From: Lysinibacillus fusiformis
Lineage (GTDB): Bacteria > Bacillota > Bacilli > Bacillales_A > Planococcaceae
Assembly (NCBI RefSeq): GCF_007362955.1
Contig: NZ_CP041696.1
Location: 3,596,001-3,660,000, forward strand
Reading direction: 5' to 3'
Length of the DNA stretch: 64,000 nucleotides
This document shows, piece after piece, positions 1-6,942 of this stretch. Position numbers and translations under genes: made by a program. Position 1 is the first letter of the stretch, and each line of letters starts with the position of its first letter. The notes under the pieces were generated by a model that saw only the letters and a program-made list of their open reading frames with translations, was not told the origin of the DNA and made no database searches.

Positions 1-1575
1 AATATTTAATAATTGGTAAACAGCTTCCATCGCTGTTCTTACTGAATATTCAGTTGTGAATACTGTGTCTCTTGCTGTTTCACTAAAATTCCCAATGAAG
101 GCTAAGTTAACAGATCCATTAGGGACAACTAAAGGACGATCTCCCAATGCTCTCGGCATGAAGTAAGAGGTTATATAAGGCATATAACATGGAATTGTAT
201 TACATGAATTTTGCGCTAAATCGGGTATTTCATCTACAGGTACGCCCATATGGTACAACCACTCTTGTGCTATCTCGATACCATTACATTCAGTGATACT
301 TTTTTTAATAAAATTACCTGGTTTATTAGATAGTAAACCATAAATCCAAACTACTAATTGATCTTTTGGTTGATCTTTAAAATGAGGTTGTCGGTTCAAC
401 GTATAGCTTAGCATCCAATTAGAATCTTTAGCAGATACAATACCACCGGTAACTACCTTCCCAGCATATGGATCTCTTTTGCTGATTTTTTCAATATAAG
501 GAGCAACTCGAGCATCCAATGTAGTGAGTGTTGCTGAAACAAACCAACTTTCTTTTGGAAGATTATCACAGAATTTTTCTGGTTTACCAAACTCAGCATC
601 TTGTGAAGCTATATTTTTCCAAAGAGACCAACTACCACCTAAATCAGAAGTTATAGGAGCGGGTGTATTATTGTCACCATAAGTTGTACTCTCTGTGATA
701 CTTCCATTTGTCACAAAAACTAGCTCGTTTTCTGTTAGCTCTATATTTTTTTTCTCACCATTGTGTCTCAACACCAAAGTATGAGCTACCTTTTTGTCTC
801 CAACTCTATCAACCAAAACATTTTCTACAACAGTATTATATTGAAAATCAACATTATTCTTTTCTAAATAGTTAATCATAGGAAGTACTAAAGATTCATA
901 TTGGTTATACTTTGTAAATTTCAACGCAGATAAATCAGGTAATCCACCAATATGATGAATAAAACGCACAATGTAACGGCGCATTTCCATTGCAGAATGC
1001 CATTTTTCAAAAGCAAACATTGTCGACCAATATAGCCAAAAATTCGATTCAAAGAATTCTTCAGAGAAAACATCTGTGATTTTTTTATCCTCTAATTTCT
1101 CTTCAGGCGTAAAAAATAATTTAATCATTTCTTCAGATGATTTATCAGATAATGTAAATTTTCCATCATCCTCAAGTCGTTGTCCTCTTTTTTCAATCAA
1201 TCTACATTTAGAATAATTAGGATCTTCTTTATTTAACCAATAAAATTCATCTAAAACAGAAGCATTTTCTAGTTCTAAAGATGGGATTGAACGAAATAAA
1301 TCCCATAAGCATTCAAAATGATCTTCCATTTCTCGACCACCACGAATAATAAAACCCCTTGTCGGATTTAGAATACCATCAAGACTACCTCCTGAGATAT
1401 CTAACTCTTCGAGAATATGAATATTCTCTCCTTTCATTTGGCCATCACGAATTAAAAAACATGCAGCTGAAAGTGAGGCTAGCCCCGAACCAATAAGATA
1501 AGCTGATTTCTCATCAACACCCTCAGGTTTTTTAGGACGTGCGAAAGCTTCATAATTACCATTACTGTAATACAT
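1..1575 (-). CDS. ohyA: Oleate hydratase (partial, C-terminus outside window)
   Basis: This minus-strand frame is open for 525 codons from ATG 1575 to the window edge, so it is cut by the window and is not a pseudogene. Oleate hydratases (the myosin-cross-reactive-antigen family) are roughly 580-590 residues, so about 60 C-terminal residues are missing. I read a start of [19 protein letters not shown] and then a dinucleotide-binding glycine motif [18 protein letters not shown] at about residues 27-45, followed by GGSLDG and a [20 protein letters not shown] stretch typical of the family. The enzyme uses FAD as a structural cofactor and adds water to the cis-9 double bond of oleate to give 10-hydroxystearate, which is thought to detoxify unsaturated fatty acids. 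The ribosome site GGAGGCGG sits just before the start. It is monocistronic as far as visible. Confidence 0.93.
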   Translation of the reverse strand, partial: MYYSNGNYEAFARPKKPEGVDEKSAYLIGSGLASLSAACFLIRDGQMKGENIHILEELDISGGSLDGILNPTRGFIIRGGREMEDHFECLWDLFRSIPSLELENASVLDEFYWLNKEDPNYSKCRLIEKRGQRLEDDGKFTLSDKSSEEMIKLFFTPEEKLEDKKITDVFSEEFFESNFWLYWSTMFAFEKWHSAMEMRRYIVRFIHHIGGLPDLSALKFTKYNQYESLVLPMINYLEKNNVDFQYNTVVENVLVDRVGDKKVAHTLVLRHNGEKKNIELTENELVFVTNGSITESTTYGDNNTPAPITSDLGGSWSLWKNIASQDAEFGKPEKFCDNLPKESWFVSATLTTLDARVAPYIEKISKRDPYAGKVVTGGIVSAKDSNWMLSYTLNRQPHFKDQPKDQLVVWIYGLLSNKPGNFIKKSITECNGIEIAQEWLYHMGVPVDEIPDLAQNSCNTIPCYMPYITSYFMPRALGDRPLVVPNGSVNLAFIGNFSETARDTVFTTEYSVRTAMEAVYQLLNI

Positions 1576-2195
1576 ATTACCGCCTCCAAAATTTATTATT
1601 CTAGTATAGTGTAACATTAATTTACAGGTGAATGGTAAAATGAGAGAAAAATTAACAAATTATTCAATTTTGAGGTTGAACTGTAAATATACATATCCCT
1701 CTTATTTGACACAACAATTCATTGCATTTTTATAAATTTTTTATCGATATTTTGTCATCAAAGGAATTACGTAATATGTGTAGCAATTAACCAGTAGGAA
1801 GCTAAAGCACTTGGATTAATTGCATGTTTTCCTTCTAAAAAAATTAACCACAAGACTTTTCTAAAAGGTTAAAGTATGCAATTTTTGAGGGCAGGCTTGC
1901 ATAATTATTATAGTGAGAAAATAAAAAAGATGATTCAACACAACATTCAAACTTAACTAGCTCAATTGCTTTCTCGCAGCATATCAATCCGCTTTATTCA
2001 TATTACCAATTTAGCTATTTTTCTTTTGTTTACAAAATTTATTTTTATAAAACTATACTAGTCCTATTCAAATTTAATATTTTCGAATAATTAAAACATC
2101 ATTCACTCTATCCTTGAAAATCGCTTGATATAAGCTTTTTAGGCAAGTTTATGCGTATGAAAAACAACAAAATTAATATATTTTAAAAAATAATG
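1576..2195. other. AT-rich intergenic region, nothing recognised
   Basis: This spacer separates the divergent oleate hydratase gene and the siderophore operon. It is very AT-rich and contains no open frame with a ribosome site, no obvious RNA and no repeat shared with the rest of the window. It presumably holds the promoter of the minus-strand oleate hydratase gene. Confidence 0.5.
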
Positions 2196-2225
2196 TTGAC
2201 AACTATTTAGAGGGGTATGTAGAAT
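2196..2225 (+). promoter_or_regulatory. SigA-type promoter of the siderophore importer operon
   Basis: A consensus -35 box TTGACA lies at 2196-2201 and a -10 box TAGAAT at 2220-2225, with an 18-bp spacer. The expected transcription start falls at about 2232, directly before the Fur box at 2240-2254, so bound Fur would block initiation or early elongation. Confidence 0.75.
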
Positions 2226-2239
2226 AGGACGAGTGATTA

Positions 2240-2254
2240 TGATAATCATTATCA
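2240..2254 (+). promoter_or_regulatory. Fur box (exact 7-1-7 match)
   Basis: The sequence TGATAATCATTATCA matches the Bacillus Fur consensus TGATAATNATTATCA at every defined position. It sits about 8 bp downstream of the expected transcription start of the importer operon. This predicts repression by Fe(II)-Fur and induction in iron starvation. Confidence 0.92.
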
Positions 2255-2290
2255 ATTAAGGTGAAGAACCTTATTTTTTTTATTAATAAT

Positions 2291-2305
2291 TGAGAATGAA
2301 TCTCA
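2291..2305 (+). promoter_or_regulatory. Possible second Fur-type operator
   Basis: TGAGAATGAATCTCA is a near-perfect palindrome with three differences from the 7-1-7 Fur consensus, lying 36 bp upstream of the first permease start. Its neighbour at 2240 is a perfect site, so this may be a weaker accessory site, but the call rests on the palindrome alone. Confidence 0.4.
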
Positions 2306-2341
2306 TTTTATTAAAATGTTTTTAGTTAGGATGGTTAACGA

Positions 2342-3397
2342 ATGGGAGCAAGCGCAAGGAGCATGGAACAACAAGAAACAAATATGAAAAAGATTAAGAG
2401 CAGACCGCTTATTGCTTCGATTATTTTAATAGCAGGTACGATTTTGTTAGCTTTAAGTATGGGAATGTCCATCTCATTTGGGGCAGCGGATATTAGCTTA
2501 AAGACTGTCTGGCAAGCTGTTTTTCAATTCGATGAATCACTTACACATCATAGTGTCATTTGGGAGCTTCGTATTCCAAGAGCAATTGGAGGAGTAGTCG
2601 CTGGTGCGTTTCTAGCGGTATCTGGAGCAATTATGCAAGGCATGACACGAAATCCTCTTGCCTCACCATCTTTAATGGGGATTACAGATGGTGCAGTATT
2701 TGGAATTGCAATTACTTATGCATTTTTCCCTAATTCCCCATACATAATGTTTGTAATTGCTTCATTTTTGGGTGCAGCATTTGGTGCAAGTATTGTATAT
2801 GGTGTGGGTGCGTCCTCACCAGGGGGGCTAACACCCGTGAAGTTAGCGTTAGCTGGTGCAGCAATCAGTGCCTTACTTGGAGCTATCTCATCTAGTATCG
2901 CACTTTATTTCAATCTTGCTCAAGAAGTGAGCATGTGGAATGCAGGAGGCGTTTCAGGTGTGAAATGGGTAAGTATTGAGATGTTGCTACCTATTGGATT
3001 AGTTTGTCTAGTTATAGCAATTTTAGTGTCGAGATACATTACCATCTTAAGTTTCGGTGAAGAAATTGCGATTGGACTTGGACAAAATACAACCATCATT
3101 AAATTTATTGGAACTCTAGTCGTGCTTGTTCTAACAGGCTCAGCAGTATCTATGGCAGGTTCTGTCGGATTTGTTGGACTTGTTATCCCACATATGACAC
3201 GTTTTCTCGTTGGATCTGATTATAGATGGGTCATTCCATGTTCAGCGGTATTAGGTGGGTTGTTAATCGAATGTGCAGATATGTTATCTCGCGTTATCAA
3301 TCCTCCATTTGAAACGCCCATTGGTGCAATTACCGCTTTAATTGGGGTTCCATTCTTCCTTTACTTAGCTCGTAAGGAGGGGAGAGGGAAATTATGA
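2342..3397 (+). CDS. FecCD-type iron-siderophore ABC transporter permease 1
   Basis: This 351-residue polytopic membrane protein is one half of the permease channel of a siderophore importer. It has the FecCD/BtuC pattern: several hydrophobic helices, the conserved LRIPRAIGGVVAGAFLAVSG segment near residues 75-95, the MQGMTRNPLASPSLMGI motif after it, and the C-terminal GFVGLVIPHMTR motif that contacts the ATPase. The normal family length is 330-350. The start at 2342 has a modest AGGATGG upstream; an internal ATG 17 codons later (MKKIKSR) is possible because the first residues are not family-like. It is first in a four-gene operon and the next gene overlaps its stop by 4 bp. An exact Fur box upstream predicts iron repression. 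The overall set resembles the B. subtilis YfiZ/YfhA hydroxamate importer, but the exact siderophore cannot be told. Confidence 0.93.
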   Translation: MGASARSMEQQETNMKKIKSRPLIASIILIAGTILLALSMGMSISFGAADISLKTVWQAVFQFDESLTHHSVIWELRIPRAIGGVVAGAFLAVSGAIMQGMTRNPLASPSLMGITDGAVFGIAITYAFFPNSPYIMFVIASFLGAAFGASIVYGVGASSPGGLTPVKLALAGAAISALLGAISSSIALYFNLAQEVSMWNAGGVSGVKWVSIEMLLPIGLVCLVIAILVSRYITILSFGEEIAIGLGQNTTIIKFIGTLVVLVLTGSAVSMAGSVGFVGLVIPHMTRFLVGSDYRWVIPCSAVLGGLLIECADMLSRVINPPFETPIGAITALIGVPFFLYLARKEGRGKL

Positions 3398-4410
3398 GGC
3401 AAAGTATCTTAACAAAAAAGATTACTTCAGTATTAGCCATTTTAGTTTGCTTAATTGTTTTTATATTCCTAATTAGCTTAAATACTGGAACGTTTAAAAT
3501 ACCGCCAATAGATGTCTTGAAATCGTTAATTGGGTTAGGCTCCGAAGAGCAATCTGTCATTTTATTTGAGTTTCGTATGCCTCGAATGGTTATCGCTATT
3601 TTAGTTGGTTCAGCGCTAGCGATATCAGGGGCTATCATGCAAGGTTTATCTCGAAATCCACTTGCTGACCCTGGAATTATTGGTATTAATGCTGGTGCTG
3701 GGTTGACGGTTGTTGTTTTCGTCTACTTCTTCTTCGGAAAAGTTGGGACCGGTACGCTACTATCAGTATTCATTCTTCCGCTCTTTGCTTTAGTTGGTGC
3801 TTTATTGGCGGCGGTTATTATTTATACACTAGCTTGGAAAAACGGTGTTTCTTCAACTCGCTTAATTCTTGTCGGTATTGCAGTTGCAGCAGGGTTTGGT
3901 GCTGTCAGTCTAATATTCTCAATGAAAATGACTTCCAATGATTTCCGATTTGCAACCATTTGGTTAGCAGGGAGTTTATGGGGAACAGATTGGAAATTTG
4001 TATTAAGTGCACTGCCTTGGATGCTCATATTTTTACCAATTGCATGTAGTAAAGCACATGTATTGAATGTAATGAATTTAGGAGATGCAGCAGCGGTAGG
4101 CCTTGGCGTAAATGTGGAGAAGGAAAGACGTAAATTATTATTTATCGCCGTTTGCTTGGCTGGTGCATCGGTAGCTGTTGCTGGTGGAATTGGGTTTATC
4201 GGTTTAATGGCACCCCATCTGGCAAGACGCCTTGTTGGGGGGAAACATCAAATTATGTTGCCAACAGCAGCATTAATTGGCACTCTTCTATTACTATTTG
4301 CAGATTTAATTTCAAGAAGTGTACTAACAACTTCAGAAATACCAGTCGGTTTCGTTATTTCTATTATTGGTGCACCATATTTTATTTATTTACTTATGAG
4401 GACAAAATAA
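3394..4410 (+). CDS. FecCD-type iron-siderophore ABC transporter permease 2
   Basis: This 338-residue integral membrane protein is the partner permease of the preceding gene; the two would form the heterodimeric channel. It repeats the family signatures: FRMPRMVIAILVGSALAISG near residues 62-81, MQGLSRNPLADPGIIGI, and GFIGLMAPHLARRLVG near the C-terminus, which docks with the ATP-binding subunit. The start codon overlaps the stop of permease 1 (ATGA), a sign of translational coupling, and a GGAGAGGG ribosome site lies inside the end of the upstream gene. It is regulated with the operon by the Fur box at 2240-2254. Confidence 0.94.
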   Translation: MRQSILTKKITSVLAILVCLIVFIFLISLNTGTFKIPPIDVLKSLIGLGSEEQSVILFEFRMPRMVIAILVGSALAISGAIMQGLSRNPLADPGIIGINAGAGLTVVVFVYFFFGKVGTGTLLSVFILPLFALVGALLAAVIIYTLAWKNGVSSTRLILVGIAVAAGFGAVSLIFSMKMTSNDFRFATIWLAGSLWGTDWKFVLSALPWMLIFLPIACSKAHVLNVMNLGDAAAVGLGVNVEKERRKLLFIAVCLAGASVAVAGGIGFIGLMAPHLARRLVGGKHQIMLPTAALIGTLLLLFADLISRSVLTTSEIPVGFVISIIGAPYFIYLLMRTK

Positions 4411-4425
4411 AAGGAGTCTTTTTTG

Positions 4426-5238
4426 ATGGTAACTTTAGCAGTTGATTCGGTATCCGTTGGCTATAATGAAGCACTAATTATAGATGGATTATCAGTGGAG
4501 ATCCCCGAAGGAAAGATTACAACGATTATCGGACCAAATGGATGCGGGAAATCCACCTTGTTAAAAACAGCTTCTCGTATTTTAAAGGCAAAACGAGGAA
4601 CTGTTTATCTGGATGGAAAAGCAATTGAGAAGCAGTCAACAAAAGAAATTGCAAAGAAAATGGCAATTTTACCCCAAACTGCAGAAGTGCCGACAGGTCT
4701 TACTGTGTTTGAGCTAGTTTCATATGGTCGTTTTCCACACCAAAATGGATTTGGAACGCTGAAAGAAGAAGATTATCGCTATATTCATTGGGCACTTGAA
4801 GTGACAGGGATGACAGAGTTTGCAAAGCGTCCAGCAGAAGCTTTGTCAGGTGGTCAACGTCAACGAGTATGGATTGCGATGGCACTTGCTCAAGGAACGG
4901 ACTTACTTGTGTTAGACGAGCCAACAACTTACTTAGATATGGCTCATCAGCTAGAAATATTAAAGTTATTGAAGAAGTTAAATCAGGAAGAAGGCCGTAC
5001 AATCATTATGGTCATTCATGATTTAAATCATGCCTCTCGTTTTTCTGATCATATGGTTGCTTTAAAAGCTGGCAAACTGATTCATCAAGGAACTCCGGAC
5101 GAAGTCATGACAAGTCAGACACTTCGGAATGTGTTCGAAATTGAGGCACTAATTGTCTCATGTCCTGTAAATAGTAAGCCGATCTGTTTAACTTACGATT
5201 TAATGATGATTCATAATCAATCACAGAAAAAAGCATAA
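4426..5238 (+). CDS. Siderophore ABC transporter ATP-binding protein
   Basis: This 270-residue cytoplasmic ATPase powers the importer. The Walker A motif GPNGCGKSTLLK is at about residues 38-48, the ABC signature LSGGQRQRVWIAMA near 141, Walker B LLVLDEPTTYLD near 160, and the switch histidine in VIHDLNHASR near 195. It is the FepC/FhuC type by size and by the lack of a C-terminal regulatory domain. A TTG three bases earlier keeps the frame open, but AAGGAG at 4411-4416 is 9 bp from ATG 4426, so ATG was chosen. It lies 15 bp after permease 2. It may serve both lipoproteins in this region, because the second binding protein at 6943-8871 has no permease or ATPase of its own. Confidence 0.94.
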   Translation: MVTLAVDSVSVGYNEALIIDGLSVEIPEGKITTIIGPNGCGKSTLLKTASRILKAKRGTVYLDGKAIEKQSTKEIAKKMAILPQTAEVPTGLTVFELVSYGRFPHQNGFGTLKEEDYRYIHWALEVTGMTEFAKRPAEALSGGQRQRVWIAMALAQGTDLLVLDEPTTYLDMAHQLEILKLLKKLNQEEGRTIIMVIHDLNHASRFSDHMVALKAGKLIHQGTPDEVMTSQTLRNVFEIEALIVSCPVNSKPICLTYDLMMIHNQSQKKA

Positions 5239-5250
5239 GGGGAGGGGCTT

Positions 5251-5336
5251 CCTCTCTTAAATAAAGAGAGAGGGAGCATTCTAATGGGTGTTGAGCTTCT
5301 CATTTTAGCAAGAGATGTTGAACACCCATTAGAATG
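5251..5336 (+). promoter_or_regulatory. Two consecutive hairpins between ATPase and binding-protein genes
   Basis: CCTCTCTT pairs with AAGAGAGAGG at about 5251-5274. It is followed by a perfect 16-bp inverted repeat, CATTCTAATGGGTGTT at 5277-5292 and its complement at 5321-5336, with a 28-nt loop. No T-tract follows, so this is not an ordinary terminator. It fits an mRNA processing or stabilising element that lets the lipoprotein be made in excess over the membrane subunits, as is usual for ABC importers. The function is inferred. Confidence 0.6.
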
Positions 5337-5373
5337 AGATGGGTCATAAAATTTATCCGGGAGGAACAGAAAT

Positions 5374-6315
5374 ATGAAGAAATTTAAACTATCGTTACTA
5401 GCAATGGTATTAATTGTTACATCTATACTATTTGCAGCTTGTTCTTCAGATAACAAAGAACAAGAAAAAGCAGACGCAAAAGCTGAAGAGCGTACTGTAG
5501 AGCATGCTAAAGGGGAAATTAAAATCCCTGCAAATCCAAAGAAAATTGCTGACCTAAGTGGTTCAACAGAAGAATTATTAATCTTTGGCATGAAACCAAT
5601 CATTACTGCAAATACGTCTCAAGAAGAGATTGATCCACATATTGCAGATAAATTGAAGGATGTTAAACCTGTTGGCTCTGCTTGGGGTGACAACATTAAT
5701 ATCGAAGCAGTGGCTGCTGCAAAACCAGATTTAATTCTTATAAATGATCGTCAAGAAAAAATCTATGATCAACTATCTAAAATTGCACCTACTGTTATGA
5801 TAAAAACGCCATTAGATCAATGGCGTCCGAAGTTTGAGGAATTAGGTAAAATCTTCGATAAAGAAAAAGAAACAGAAGAATGGTTCAAAAAGTATGATGA
5901 TAAAGCAAGCAAGTTACACGATAAAATCGTTGCTAAAACTGGTGATGCGAAGTTCATGAAAATGGCTGCATATCCAAATGCATTCCGTGTATACGGTGAC
6001 TATGGTTACGGTAGCGTAATCTTTAAAGATTTAAAATTACCAGCAGTTCCAGGTACGCCAATGGATGAACCATTAGTACAAGTACAAAAAGAAGCTTTAA
6101 TTGACTACAATCCAGATTTCTTATTCGTATTTACAACAGGTGATGGCTCTGAACGCTTAAAAGAATTCCAAGAAGAAACAATTTGGAAGAACATGAACGC
6201 TGTTAAGAACAACCAAGTATTTATCATTAACAATGATGCAGTAAATAAAGGATACTTCCCTCTAGGTAAAGAAATGATTTTAGACGAAATTGCTAACTTT
6301 GTTTTAGAGAAATAA
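5374..6315 (+). CDS. Iron-siderophore-binding lipoprotein (ABC importer)
   Basis: This 313-residue extracellular lipoprotein delivers ferric siderophore to the permease pair. A signal peptide of about 22 residues ends in a lipobox LFAAC, so the mature N-terminus is a diacylglyceryl cysteine. The rest is a Peripla_BP_2 fold: IPANPKKIADLSGSTEELLI near residues 50-70, then NIEAVAAAKPDLILI and QLSKIAPTVMI, hallmarks of the FhuD/YfiY-like group. A strong GGGAGGA site precedes ATG 5374. It is last in the importer operon after a 135-bp spacer with two hairpins, and is followed by a repeat that carries a terminator stem. A hydroxamate-type ligand is plausible from the family but is not shown. Confidence 0.93.
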   Translation: MKKFKLSLLAMVLIVTSILFAACSSDNKEQEKADAKAEERTVEHAKGEIKIPANPKKIADLSGSTEELLIFGMKPIITANTSQEEIDPHIADKLKDVKPVGSAWGDNINIEAVAAAKPDLILINDRQEKIYDQLSKIAPTVMIKTPLDQWRPKFEELGKIFDKEKETEEWFKKYDDKASKLHDKIVAKTGDAKFMKMAAYPNAFRVYGDYGYGSVIFKDLKLPAVPGTPMDEPLVQVQKEALIDYNPDFLFVFTTGDGSERLKEFQEETIWKNMNAVKNNQVFIINNDAVNKGYFPLGKEMILDEIANFVLEK

Positions 6316-6330
6316 TAAAAGCAAGAGGCA

Positions 6331-6596
6331 GGGACATAACTTTAAATTTTAAGAAAGAGGAGCAAAGGCGTTATTAAATTTTTGCTATCTAAAATCAAGA
6401 AAAATTTAGACGTCCTTCCTTTTGAAATAAATAAAGCGTACTAGTTGATGGTAGCGAAGGCGACGACTCCTAGAGGATTAGCGTGACGACTGAGACTACA
6501 GGCCCCGCCCCCGGAAAGGGTCCGCCGTAGCGGACATTACAGCAAAAAAGTGTTAGATCGACAGCAGTCAATCTAACACTTTTTCTCTTTTGTCCC
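6331..6596. repeat. Terminator-bearing dispersed repeat, copy 1
   Basis: A 266-bp element bounded by GGGACA and TGTCCC. It is the inverted counterpart of 41945-42234, with shared blocks throughout: the GGGACATAACTTTAAATTTT end, AAATTTTTGCTATCTAAAA, TTAGACGTCCTTCC, the TAGCGAAGGCG block and the terminal hairpin. It has no coding capacity and no transposase. An internal GTCCGCCGTAGCGGAC hairpin is also present. It begins 15 bp after the lipoprotein stop codon and probably supplies the operon's terminator. Confidence 0.85.
6544..6586. terminator. Terminator stem inside repeat copy 1
   Basis: AGTGTTAGATCGAC and GTCAATCTAACACT pair around a 4-nt loop, flanked by A-runs on the left and T-runs on the right, so the stem can terminate in both directions. 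The same stem is in the other copy at 41956-41997, with a T-G wobble in place of the C-A mismatch. Confidence 0.75.
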
Positions 6597-6879
6597 ATCT
6601 TCTTTTTATAATCGCTAAATGTTCCTATTTCTATATGGTAATAGGATTGAAAAATTTTGTGAAGTTATATGGCTGATTTTGGTCAATCAATTTACTTTGA
6701 AAAAATAATTAATTTAGACATCAAGGGAAATTAAGTATTTTAATATTGGTAGGATTATCGCTTCAATTTTTTATCATGAAGATATTGATAGAGACAACGA
6801 TTAGATTTATTCAAATAAAATGTTTAATAATATCCTTGGATAAAATGCCTGATTAGTCTATTAATATATAGATTTAAAT

Positions 6880-6894
6880 TGAGAATGATTATCA
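6880..6894 (+). promoter_or_regulatory. Fur box upstream of the AraC/lipoprotein gene
   Basis: TGAGAATGATTATCA differs from the 7-1-7 Fur consensus at one position. It lies 48 bp upstream of the ATG at 6943, after the AT-rich segment TTAATATATAGATTTAAA that could hold the -10 box. It predicts iron-repressed expression of the regulator. Confidence 0.85.
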
Positions 6895-6942
6895 ATTATA
6901 ATAAACTGAGAGGTAGTAAATAATTGGGAGGAATGATTTAGG

